Assembly: GCA_946800325.1 (NCBI GenBank)
Contig: OX326961.1
Coordinates: forward strand, 47,889,415-47,953,414
From: Luzula sylvatica
Lineage: Eukaryota > Streptophyta > Magnoliopsida > Poales > Juncaceae
Reading direction: 5' to 3'
DNA length: 64,000 nucleotides
Of this stretch, positions 1 through 10,065 are shown piece by piece. The notes under the pieces were generated by a model. That model was not told where the DNA came from. It saw only the letters and a list, made by a program, of their open reading frames with translations, and did not search any database. How positions within the stretch are numbered: position 1 is the stretch's first letter; every line of letters starts with the position of its first letter. The position numbers and the translations under genes were made by a program.

Positions 1-168
1 AAATCTACATATTAATTTATTTAAAACAACGTCCAAACAAATTATAACATGAAATTTACAAAATAACATTAATACAAATTCAAATAAATCACAAAATAAA
101 ATTACTAAAAATAGAAATAAGAAAGGAAATGGGTTGTGAATTTTTTTTTTTTTTTTTAAATTAAGTGA

Positions 169-298
169 CCTGGGCGGGCCTAGGCGGAATTATGCGGGCC
201 TAGGCGCTATTTAGGCGGCCCTATGCGGAACTCCGCCTAAACAGAAACGACTAGGCTAAACCTGGGCGTTTTCCCGGCGCCGCCTAGGCCGATTTTTA
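169..298. repeat. GC-rich CCTAGGCG-type dispersed repeat
   Basis: A GC-rich island in AT-rich surroundings, built from many variants of CCTAGGCG/GCGGGCCTAGG and ending in a run that reads, on the minus strand, CATTGTTCTAAAAATCGG. That end resembles the CAATGTTTTAAATTGCG terminus of the hAT-type MITE at 42998-43175, so this may be a related non-autonomous element. The left boundary is not clear (it abuts a poly-T run near 139-157) and no target duplication was found. Confidence 0.35.
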
Positions 299-395
299 GA
301 ACAATGCCACACACACGCACACCTATGAAATGGGCTCCTCTATGTGAAATCTCGAAAACATATGACGATGGTTCATACGGCAACATGACCGCAAA

Positions 396-1825
396 CAGTG
401 GCGGATCTATTAAGGGACTAGAGGAGGCAGCTGCCCCCCCCTAGATTTTGAAGTAGTAGTAGTATATATATATTCATATTGTTGTATTTTAGGACAAAAT
501 TGAAAATCATATATTCACTGCCGCCCCAAATTATTTTCGAAAATTATTATAGTGCCCCCCCTAGATTTTGAAACAATAATGAATTCATTGTGTATAAGTA
601 TATTTTCTAAAAAGGGCTGGTGATACTCGTTGGAGTTCACATTACAATTCCGTATCTAGTTTAATTAATATGTTCGTTGCGACTAGTTCCGTTCTCCAAG
701 ATGTCACTATTGATAGGGATTCATCGGCATCTCTCCGAGGAGATGCGGATACGTCATATCATTATTTGGTATCATTTGAATTTGTTTTCGTCTTGCTAAT
801 GATACGAGAGATAATGGGTTTACCAAATACGCTTTGCCAATCTTAGCAAAAGGAAGTAATAGATATTGTAAACGCAACACAATTGGTTTCAACCACCAAA
901 AATGCTCTACAAGACCTTAGAGAAAATGGTTGGGAAAAATTTCTTACCGATGTAATAACGTTTTGTGAAGACCATGAAATTGTTGTTCCCGATTTAATCG
1001 CGACTTATATTTTACGTGGAGGACGTGCATGTCACCAACCAAATCATTACACCACGGCGCATTATTTTAGAGTTGAAGTATTCTTTGTGACTCTCGATAC
1101 ACAACTTCAAGAATTAAATAATAAATTTAATGATGTTGCAATGGAGTTGTTAACTCTTAGTAATGCTTTAATTCCAAAAAATCGTTATGTTGATTTTAAT
1201 ATCGATGCAATTTGTGCTATGGTTGGGAAGTATTACCATGCCGATTTCACTAAGCAAGACATAATTTTGTTGAGCTTTGAATTGCGTCTTTTCATTATCG
1301 ATATTCCAAAAAATGAAAAGTTTCACAAATTAGCAACTATCTCATAATTGTGTCGAACTCTTGCGGAGACCAAAAAACGGGGCAATTTTATTTTAGTAGA
1401 TAGATTAATCTGTTTACTCCTCACACTTCCCGTGTCAACGGCATATGCAGAACGTTCATTTTCGGCAATGAAAATAGTAAAAACAAGACTTCGTAATAGA
1501 ATGGAAGATGAATTTCTTGCGGATAGTTTGGTTGTGTACATTAAGAAAGATATTGCCAATACTTTCACTTCGGGGGAGATAATTGAAGATTTCAAAATTT
1601 TAGGTGAACGAAAGGCACTATTGTAATAGAATAATAGTATAAAATTTTCATTGTAATATTTTTGTATTTTGTTGTTTTTGAAGATAATGTATTCACAAAA
1701 ATATTTTGTATGATATTACAATTATATGATTATATGTGAAGAAAAAATATTACGTTTTATGAAATTATTTTTTTGTTTGTTTTAGTACGGGCCCCTCCAT
1801 TGATTTTAGGCAAGATTCGTCACTG
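396..1825 (+). mobile_element. hAT transposon, internally deleted and decayed, with TIRs and 8-bp target duplication
   Basis: The left end is CAGTGGCGGATCT (396-408) and the right end is AGATTCGTCACTG (1813-1825), inverted repeats matching at 11 of 13 positions. They are flanked by ACCGCAAA (388-395) and ACGGCAAA (1826-1833), an 8-bp target-site duplication with one mismatch, the length known for hAT elements. At 1430 bp it is far shorter than an autonomous hAT, and only the C-terminal part of the transposase remains (610-1626). Near the left end a CCCCCCCTAGATTTTGAA segment occurs twice (about 434 and 554), suggesting an internal duplication. The element is therefore dead but its borders are precise. 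Confidence 0.88.
610..1626 (+). pseudogene. hAT transposase C-terminal fragment (TTF-type zinc finger / ZMYM1-like), two in-frame stops
   Basis: A single reading frame (codons starting at 610) gives a recognisable hAT transposase from the catalytic-core entry (GDTRWSSHYNS) through LVSFEFVFVLLMIREIMG to the C-terminal dimerisation motif LPVSTAYAERSFSAMK (about 1427-1474), ending at a natural stop at 1624-1626. The frame is broken by TAG at 844-846 and TAA at 1345-1347 without any change of frame. The N-terminal BED/TTF zinc finger and the first part of the core are missing, since the element's 5' region is only about 200 bp. It cannot encode an active transposase. Confidence 0.88.
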
Positions 1826-1833
1826 ACGGCAAA

Positions 1834-2857
1834 TCGAAAGATTAGTTAATGCCTAGAGACTACATCTCCACAAACTTGATAAGCATATGTGGGATTTCTT
1901 TGGATGTCAACGACGTGACACGTATGAAAGGAGCGAAACGGAAGAACCTCTCAAGAAAATCGGCAACCCCGACAAGGAGGGCGGTCCAATAAGCAATGGC
2001 TTGAAAGAAGGGTAGCAAGATATTAAATATTAATCATGGTTATCACTATCTAAACTAGATGCTCCCATTTTTATTGGATATAATTATATTGGTTAGAAAG
2101 TATAATTAAATAGTATCACGAGTAATTTATTCGCGAGAATTTTTACAAACTTGGTAAACATATTTTGGGTCCCCTTACTTCAGCGTACATACCCTACTTG
2201 TAAATTCAAACTTATTTATTAATAAAATCTTTTAGGCTAGCTAAGTTTTATCCTTGGATATGAGAAAAAAAACCTCAACATTTCGACATAAACATTTTTT
2301 TTTTTTTAGTGGAGCAAATATTACTTGCTGCTCGAATAAAATTCTATTATAAATATTAGTTTTACAAGTGTTAAGGGGTAAGTATTCCCCTTAAAAACCA
2401 AATCTAAATATTAAGATAAAAGGTGAAGGATCTACAGTAACATAAACATTTGTTAAGACGAAAATACTCCAGTTACAACCATTATACTTTTATTCAAAAT
2501 TAGTAACTTTGGTTGTGTTAAATAAAAACGGATAATAGTTACTTCATAAGATTATCAGTTATTTCTTTACCACATTTTATTAATAACCCTTGTAAACTCT
2601 TTATTAACGACTTTACCATCTTGTGAAATTTCATTTGTTTTTAGTTATTCACTAATATAAACTATTCGCTTGTTTAACTAAAAACTAAGTTGATTAGTTT
2701 GGCAGATTCGAATTTAAGGTTTTTGGAATAACTGCATTTGATGATGTAAACAAAGAGATGTAGAACAAATCACTGAATTTGCGGTTTGATATATTTGATT
2801 TTATGCGAAATGTTTATGAGTTGATGAATCGTAAGCATCAAACTTACATCACACTGG
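1834..2857. other. Intergenic, no gene recognised
   Basis: AT-rich sequence with several poly-T tracts and no long open frame, no RNA gene and no clear terminal repeats that I could recognise. Confidence 0.5.
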
Positions 2858-2870
2858 AACCATGCAAATA

Positions 2871-3007
2871 ATGCCAATGGGCTCATGGCCCACTGGTTGG
2901 GCGTGAGACACAAAAATCTTATGTTGTGAGAGGTTGTGGGTTCAAGTCTCGTTGGCACCAATGGATGGAGGATCACCGAGTCTTCTCCATTTACTCGTTT
3001 TTTTTTA
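2871..3007 (+). mobile_element. tRNA-derived SINE with perfect 13-bp target duplication
   Basis: The 137-bp body contains a B-box-like GGTTCAAGTCTC (about 2939-2950) preceded by an A-box-like TGGTTGGGCG (about 2895), as in a Pol III promoter derived from tRNA. It ends in a T-run (2998-3006), as in plant Au-type SINEs. It is flanked by AACCATGCAAATA at 2858-2870 and 3008-3020, a perfect 13-bp target-site duplication typical of LINE-mobilised insertion. It carries no coding capacity. I cannot assign it to a named SINE family. Confidence 0.82.
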
Positions 3008-3020
3008 AACCATGCAAATA

Positions 3021-3960
3021 AAATAAGTAGGAAAAAAAACCAATGACTAATAAATACATGAGAATAAAAATTGTGTGAAGCTTCTAAACAAAAGTTCATG
3101 CAAGAGAATGCCAATTGTGTGATGAAATCATACTCTTATCACTTCCTACCACGGCCACGCTATTTATGAAAACAATAATCTCGAAATTTGAAAACTATCA
3201 TGATTCAATTTTTTCATACAAAATTTATAAGAGGTTGGGGAAAACTAATTTATATGTAACGATGAGAAATTCAAAAATAAATTTAACTTCCACTGTTACT
3301 TGTATGGGATAGATCTCCAGTCTCAATAAATATAGAATAACATGCATTGAGAAATTGCAAACACCAAACAGTACACAATAATATCAGCAATGATAGGAAG
3401 CCCATCTTTTTTCCCCGAGTTCTCCCTGAATCTGAAGTGGCAATAACCAGTTTGCCGCATCAACTAGACCAATCTTATCCAAAAAATTGACGTCGTAAAA
3501 AGAACAAGAGAGAGAAATTAAAAAAAAAGAGAAAGACGCTCATCAAAGAAAGAGAAAGAAAGAGAGAGCATGGCAGAACGGAGAATTCGAGTGATGAAAC
3601 CGGGGACAAAACGAAATAGGGAGAGATGAGGCGCGAACATGGATGAAACCAGTCCTCGTGCACGAAAACCCCATGCTTCCGTGGAGACGACCCCAACGAC
3701 TGGTCATCTCTTATTTCTTCAATAGTCCCAGTGGTTTGCCGGCTTAGTCTTCAGGGCTGTCGCTCGGGACCCACTTGTCAGCTGCATTGCAACGACGTGA
3801 CGACAGCATATTGGGCCTAGATTCCTTCAACGGCTACCATAGGCCCATCACTAAAGAGAAATCGACAAACATTGTTGGACTCTTTGTAGTAGAAGACATT
3901 AACGAAGCTTTCTCTGTGAAAAATCTCTTTGACGTTGTTTTATACTGCGAAAAGCTAAAT
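3021..3960. other. Intergenic, no gene recognised
   Basis: No protein homology was recognised. The stretch around 3480-3800 is less AT-rich (polypurine/polypyrimidine at 3495-3570, GC-richer to 3790) and could be a promoter or a decayed exon, but nothing supports a call. Confidence 0.4.
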
Positions 3961-3963
3961 CGC

Positions 3964-4062
3964 TAATCAAATCAATTAATAATACTAATCAACTCATTTA
4001 ACCATCGTTTGCCACCTCCTCAAGACTATTTTTATGTGTTTGCGGGGCTCCATATACAACCC
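3964..4062. repeat. Half copy of the MITE at 34018-34306
   Basis: The sequence from CTAATCAAATCAATTAATA through TTTGCCACCTCCTCAAGA to CATATACAACCCC matches, with scattered substitutions, the right half of the 34018-34306 element. The left arm is absent here. Confidence 0.55.
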
Positions 4063-4557
4063 CATAAAAGTTAAAAACTAGTAACACATACAAAAATTTG
4101 AGAATTGATTTGTAACATTCATTACAATAATTAGCTATTTCATTTACAAAATATAACATGATTTCCTTTCAAAGAAAAGAATATCACCTGAATAAAAAAT
4201 CTTACGGTACAAATATTTCAAAGCTATTATTTTACCATTTGCCCCCATCCAAGATGTATTGAGAAATTGCAAACACCTCTCGTCATGATTAATATACGAT
4301 TTTTCCTTTTTGGTCATGTACTATATATCATATTTGTTGATGAGTTGTATAAAAATCTTTTCCTTTTTGCGTTAAGAAAATTTATCAATAAAAATTAAAA
4401 CAAAATAAAATTTAATGCAGACATAGCAAAATCTCAAAATAGCACACAAAGCTTACATGATAGTCGATAAAACTGAATAGAACGATCAAACCTAAAAAAA
4501 TAGGCAAGAAAAAGAGTACCCCGTTTGGAAGCAAAAACAATAAAGAGTAGAATAATA

Positions 4558-5092
4558 TTAATTACCTCTTTTGCCTCGCATTTTATTCGAATCATCGCTT
4601 TTATTCTTCATGTAACTGCTCAAAGCCTTTTTCGTCTTATTCCACTCCTTCTCGGACTCTTCATTCCTCATAAAAGGGCAAACTTCACCAAATGTCACTT
4701 TCTTAACGACCCTCCTAACCTCTTCTTTATTTACACTTTCGCCATCCTTTGAAATTTCTTTTCTTTTCTTCGATTCTTCATTTGAACCACTCACTTGTTT
4801 TGGTATAACCGGCTCTGTAACTTGAGATTCATTCGAAGGATTTGATTGGTTCGGTATATTCGAATTTAGGGTTTGTTGAGTAACTTGAGGAGTTGAAAAA
4901 GATGAGAATAAACTCGTGTTTGAATCTCCAAAGAGATCTCTCCAAGCAGACTTCTGAAACCACGTTTTATTCGTATTAGATTTCTGAGTTGTCGGTTCGG
5001 TTTCGGTTTTTTCAGAGGAAGGATCTTTTTCTCTAGCTAAAACCGAAGAGAATTCATCTCCAGTTGTATCTTCTTCATTTTTAACTGGAGGG

Positions 5093-5124
<32 letters not shown>

Positions 5125-6568
5125 TTCTTCTTCTTCTTTTTCGTCCTTTTCTACGGTTTGAAAAGTTTCTTCTTCTTGGTTTTGCATCGTTTTCTCGTTC
5201 AAAACGAGTTGTTTTTTCTCTTGCAATTCCTACGTATTGAAATTTTAAAAGGTTACCGATTCGATAATAATATTTACGAGTATTCTTATATTAATTACTG
5301 ATTATATACCTTCTTATTAGCTAGAGTTTCTTTGACCAAATTATCCAACATGAACTCGTCAGACTGACGACTCGATATATTTATAACAATATCTCCATCC
5401 GATTCTTCTTCCTCCTCCTCCGGTATTTCTTCTCTCTCCTCACTTTCTCTCTCTTCAACATTATCTTCCCCTTCCTCTTCCTCTTCCTCTTCCTCTTCCC
5501 CTTCCTCTTCCTCTTCCTCTTCCTCTTCCTCATTCTCATTCTCATTCTTTTCACCCCTCTCATTATTTTCTCTCTCTTCGTCCATTTTGAGAAGTCTATC
5601 CATGACCGAATTCATAATACTTCGCTCTTTATCATGAGAAGCTTTGTCTAGAGCCGAAGTGTAAGTCTCGTTCACCGACTCTTGGGGCCCGCAATGCTCT
5701 TCGCAATCGCAGAAATGGAGAGGAAGAGTACTTGACAATTCTACCCTTTGAAAACTGTACTTGTGCTTTCCACTCCCTTTGTACGGCAACTCCTTCATCT
5801 ACACAAACAAATAAATTCAGAATGAGAAAAAATTGAATGAAAATTAAAAAGTTCTCTTAATTTATTTTGATCTGGAGCTGACCTTTTTCGATTTGGGAAA
5901 GAAGATGCTGATTTTAGTAGAATCGGGATTTAGTTTCTTGGATTTGTCTTTCTCGGGTTCTTGATTGGATGGTACCGGTTCTGGTACTGGCATGGAATCT
6001 TCAGCCCATTCACGCTTCATGCGAGTAAGGTAATGTTCCTTTGCCTTCTCGAGCCTTAGTTTCCCTCCCTTCCACTTACACCCATTATACTACAACAAAT
6101 ACAAACACACACAAATAAAAATAAGGAAAAAATTGCAAAAATACACCTGCATTATGCCTAAATTACACCAAAAAAAACACATATGCTATTCAAAATTACA
6201 AAAAAAAGTTCCTACTTTTAGTTAGGAATTGTCTTAAGAAAAGAGGGGTCTTTTGCAATTTTGAATAACACAGGGGCTTTTTTGAAAAATAAATGGAACA
6301 AAGTGAGGAATAATTTAAAGGAAATTGGGCGAGAAAGACTGACAATTGAGAAGAGTTTTTGGAGAGACTTGTCGGATTGTGGTTCGAAATCCACATAAGC
6401 AAAATCACGCCCATTAGTGCGAACGAATTCCACATTTTTTATTTTGCCAAGAGAACTGAATATGTGCTTTAAATCAGCAGTTTTAACACTTGCACCTAGC
6501 CCCCCAATAAATATCCTATTTACTGTTGGTGAGCTATTTTCGGCCATGCTTAACTCTTTTCCTTCCAT
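4558..6568 (-). CDS. ROS3: ROS3-like RNA-recognition-motif protein (four coding exons, about 530 aa)
   Basis: Coding exons on the minus strand: 6344-6568, 6089-5883, 5798-5310, 5229-4558; all junctions are GT/AG and phase 0. Exon 1 plus the start of exon 2 form one RRM: RNP2 is IFIGGL (residues 19-24) and RNP1 is RDFAYVDF (54-61). The YNGCKWKGGKLRLEKAKEHY block after the RRM is characteristic of REPRESSOR OF SILENCING 3 and NOL8-type proteins. Exon 3 has GSGKHKYSFQRVE and a long Glu-rich tract; exon 4 has a second acidic run and the conserved C-terminal TFGEVCPFMRNEESEKEW. In Arabidopsis, ROS3 binds small RNAs and acts with ROS1 in DNA demethylation (family knowledge). Two start codons are possible (6568 or 6547); the second, MAEN, is closer to known relatives. 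An AG acceptor just 5' of the first ATG suggests a 5' UTR intron. The predicted protein is shorter than Arabidopsis ROS3, and the donor-like GTAATT overlapping the stop means a further 3' exon is possible. Confidence 0.87.
6125..6292. repeat. MITE-like inverted repeat in ROS3 intron 1
   Basis: A segment reading TTGCAAAAATACACCTGCATTA at its left and AGGGGTCTTTTGCAATTTTG at its right; the reverse complement of the right side aligns with the left over about 50 bp. Similar wording (CCTGCATTATGACTAAATTGC) occurs in an intron of the dienelactone hydrolase gene near 35568-35600, so it is one of a dispersed family of intron-borne repeats. Confidence 0.5.
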
Positions 6569-7174
6569 CGCTGCGAGTAAAAAAATCTATATATAAGAAC
6601 AGAGACAATTAATTACGATTTTTTTTGCTACCCAACTTCCAAAGACTGAACTTTACACTAATTTAACCAATTATTTCACAAAAATTTCGTTGGAAATCCC
6701 TAAATTAAGCGATTTCCTAAACAAAACTTCATTGAAAGAAATTAAGATATAAAATAAGATTGAAAATCACTACAAAATGAACCTTTTGAATACGAAGTGG
6801 AGGGAAAAGGCTGATTGGGAGACTAGAATAAGAGAAAATTCAGAAGTCTCGCTCGTCGGTAGAAGTTCTCGCCGCGCCGCCGGCAGCCGAAGGAATACCG
6901 TAAAGCTGAGACTAACTAAATATTTGGAAGAGTTATTCTGACATTTCGTGCTTTATACATAAACGAGATATGAAATCCCGGCTTAAATATAATCCAGAAT
7001 ATCAAATCTTACATAATTTAAAAGTCAGGATTTGAAATGCCGGGTTATTCGAGCCCGAGAATATAATTCTTGAGTTTATACAGGCAATCATGCAAGGGGG
7101 CTACGATCAAAGATTGCGTAAAGAAAACCAAGTGAAGAAGAAAGGAGGAGGAAGACGAGAGAAGCTCCAGAAGG
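6569..7174. promoter_or_regulatory. Shared divergent promoter region between ROS3-like and SERINC genes
   Basis: The start codons of two divergent genes are 606 bp apart. The left side holds the probable 5' UTR of the ROS3-like gene with a likely UTR intron (a CAG acceptor immediately upstream of the ATG). The GC-richer patch at 6845-6900 lies near its probable transcription start. No defined TATA or factor site can be assigned with confidence. Confidence 0.45.
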
Positions 7175-8905
7175 ATGTGGGCGTTGACTTGTCTAACTTC
7201 ATGCTGTGCTCAGTGCGCTTGCGGGGCGTGTTTGTCGGCGGCGTCGGCGATTTCGCAACGATCCGCCCGCCTGGCGTACTGCGGCCTCTTCGCACTGTCT
7301 CTTATTATTTCATGGATTCTTCGTGAAGTCGCAGCTCCTCTGCTAGAGAAAATCCCATGTACGTTCTTTTTTTATCATGTTTTTGGAATGTTTAATTGAT
7401 TTAGTCGAAGCTCACTGACACGTTTGTAGATTAATCGGGTGTTAATTCGGCGAATTGAGGCCAAATTGGATAAAATTGGAACAATTTCATAGTAAGAAGG
7501 ACTTTGAAAGATTCAATTTTGTTTTTTTTACAGGGATAAACACGTTTAGTGATACTCCATCAAAAGAATGGTTTCAGACGAGTGCAGTATTACGAGTGAG
7601 TCTTGGAAATTTCTTGTTTTTCTCCACATTAGCAGCTATGATGATTGGAGTGAAGGATCAAAACGATCGAAGAGATTCTTGGCATCATGGTGGATGGGTG
7701 TTGAAGATAGTCATTTGGGCCGTGTTAATTGGTCTCATGTTTTTCCTCCCAAATACTGTCATCACCATCTACGGTTCGGAAAAAATATTTCACTTCTTTT
7801 TTAATTCATTGGTGAACTTAATTTTACTTGGATTTTGAAAATTTGTTCGTTTTGTGTAGAAACACTCTCCAAATTTGGATCAGGATTCTTCCTTTTGGTG
7901 CAAGTGGTTATTCTCCTAGATTTCCTAACTAGTTGGAATGACTCTTGGGTTGAGAAAGATGAACAAAAATGGTACTTTCAATTTAACCCTTAGTAATTAT
8001 ATACTTAAAAATACAATTAAAACAAGTTCATTTTTCAAGGTATCTAAAAAGTGAGGGTTTTTTTTAATGTTTAGAAAAATTAGGGTGTTTTTTGAACAAT
8101 TCCTCAATTTAAAACATTTTGTTTCGCAGGTATATTGCATTATTGGTCGTATCGGTAGTTTGTTATCTCGCCACATTTGCATTCTCGGGAGTTCTATTCA
8201 TGTGGTTCAATCCCTCGGGAAAAGATTGCGGTCTCAACATTTTCTTCATCGTAATGACCATGATTCTCGCTTTCGCCTTCGCAATCGTCGCTTTACACCC
8301 TCTGGTATTTTCCAATTTAATCCTCATCAAAACTTTTTACAAAAAACACCCTAAAATTCTCTATATTACAGGTCAACGGGAGTTTGATGCCTGCATCGGT
8401 GATATCGATATATTGCGCGTATTTATGTTACAGCGGGCTTTCGAGCGAACCGACCGATTATGAATGTAACGGATTGCATAAACATTCTAAATCGGTATCG
8501 ACCGGTACGCTGGTACTCGGTATGCTCACCACCGTCCTTTCCGTCGTTTATTCTGCCGTCAGAGCCGGCTCCTCCACCGCCTTCATCTCTCCTCCCTCCT
8601 CCCCTAAAGCAGGTGCGAGCTCTCCATTACTGAAGGACGATCCCGAATCGGGCAAATCGAGCGAACCCAAACCCGTTTCGTACTCGTACATGTTTTTCCA
8701 TTTAATATTCGCTCTTGCGAGCATGTACTCGGCCATGCTATTAACTGGCTGGACCGGGTCCACGTCGAGCAGTTCTGATGCAGAACTGATCGATGTGGGC
8801 TGGACCACGGTTTGGGTTCGGATTTGTACCGAGTGGGCTACTGCGGCTTTGTATATCTGGACTTTGGTCGCTCCTCTTTTATTCCCGGATCGTGAATTTT
8901 CTTAA
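7175..8905 (+). CDS. SERINC / TMS1 family multi-pass membrane protein (five exons, 414 aa)
   Basis: Exons 7175-7358, 7534-7773, 7860-7971, 8130-8304 and 8372-8905 join in one frame of 1245 nt through GT/AG sites. The protein has the family's repeated hydrophobic helices (about ten). It also has the family's landmark blocks: the Cys-rich start MWALTCLTSCCAQCACGAC, FMWFNPSGKDCGLNIFF in exon 4, and NGSLMPASVISIYCAYLCY then SSEPTDYECNGLH in exon 5. Its length matches plant SERINC proteins. In animals these proteins are linked to serine incorporation into phosphatidylserine and sphingolipids and to lipid scrambling; the plant function is little known. The N-terminal start at 7175 fits homologues; the upstream ATG at 7090 is in another frame. 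No sign of damage. Confidence 0.93.
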
Positions 8906-10065
8906 ATAATGCGTGATGAAATGTTTTAAGTTATATAATTGGTTGTACATATAAGGATTTAAAGTAGTGTGTGGTTGATGATATATTTGGATTTATATGA
9001 TTAAACTTTGGGATGAAGATCTAGTGCGATGAACTTTGTGAAAAGGAAACATAGTGGGTGTAGTTGGTGAGATGTGAAGTACACGTTATGCTTTTTTTGA
9101 AAATTTGTGAGATGGTCCTTTCTATAATTAATTGTATAGTCTAGTCTACAAGGAAAATTTTATATGTTCAATGAAGCCAAGTCAATAATGTTTGAAAATA
9201 GATTTAGAAAGTTTGAAAAAATGTAATGAACAGTTAATTGTCTAGGAAGAATTTAATATGCATATATGCTCCTCAAAATGTGAGAAACATTGTAAAGTTC
9301 CTTCCTCTCCTAATTTCTCAAAAGACTTTTTCTAAACAATATAGAAGAAATGGTCATGCATTCATAGGGGGGATTCATAGGGGGGATTCATGATATTTTC
9401 CATTGTAAGGGGTATACGTGATATTTTGAGACGTTGCGACGGATAACAAAATACCATGTACAAAAATAGGAGCCGAACTCAAACTGTCATTTTGAGTTCG
9501 AATAGTAGTTACAAACATAGTCGAGCTTGTGTTGCTCAATCGAACTCGGCTATTAACAACCCTACTAGTGATAACAAAAATTACAATAAATAATATCCTT
9601 ATTTATAAACATATGATTATACGAACACGAAAACAAAACAAAAACAACGAGTATTGATATAATTCTCGCATTTTTTTTCCTAACAAAACCCCCTTCTCTC
9701 CTTTTTTCACGTGACATTCATTGATTATATATGGTTGAATGTGTTGTATAATTCAAATTTATATCATCTAATCAATAAATGTCACGCAACGTGTGAAGAT
9801 AAAATAAATAATGTGTTTTGTATCCAAGAGTAAATTTCAAGTTAATTTGATAGCCACTTATACTATTCGCTATACAAAATTTACATACAGAAGAAGGCCA
9901 TAAAATGAGCCCTCAATGTTAGGTGAACCGTTGTACACTTGTACCCCTCAATGCCCTCATCCATTCTTTACTTTGTCTTTAACATTTGCAATGCACTTCA
10001 TACACTGTCACGCCCAAACAAACTGACCAAAAAATTCGTCTTCCCGTTCAGACAACAAGACATAA
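8906..10065. other. Intergenic between SERINC and MED33
   Basis: The first few hundred bases are the probable 3' UTR of the SERINC gene. Around 9364-9390 a 13-bp unit GGGGGGATTCATA is duplicated, followed by the recurrent ATATCATG.ATACCCC-type motif on the minus strand (see findings). No coding sequence seen before the MED33 start. Confidence 0.5.

Noticed and set aside
2770..3114. Minus-strand frame of 114 codons
   Set aside because: It runs across a SINE with its own target duplication and has no homology.
5381..5563. Arg/Lys-rich minus-strand frame inside the ROS3-like gene
   Set aside because: Alternative-frame shadow of the Glu-rich repeat in exon 3.
7860..7971. Suspected one-base frameshift at the start of SERINC exon 3
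   Set aside because: Recounting the bases showed the join TAC G|AA ACA is in frame; the full 1245-nt reading frame is intact.
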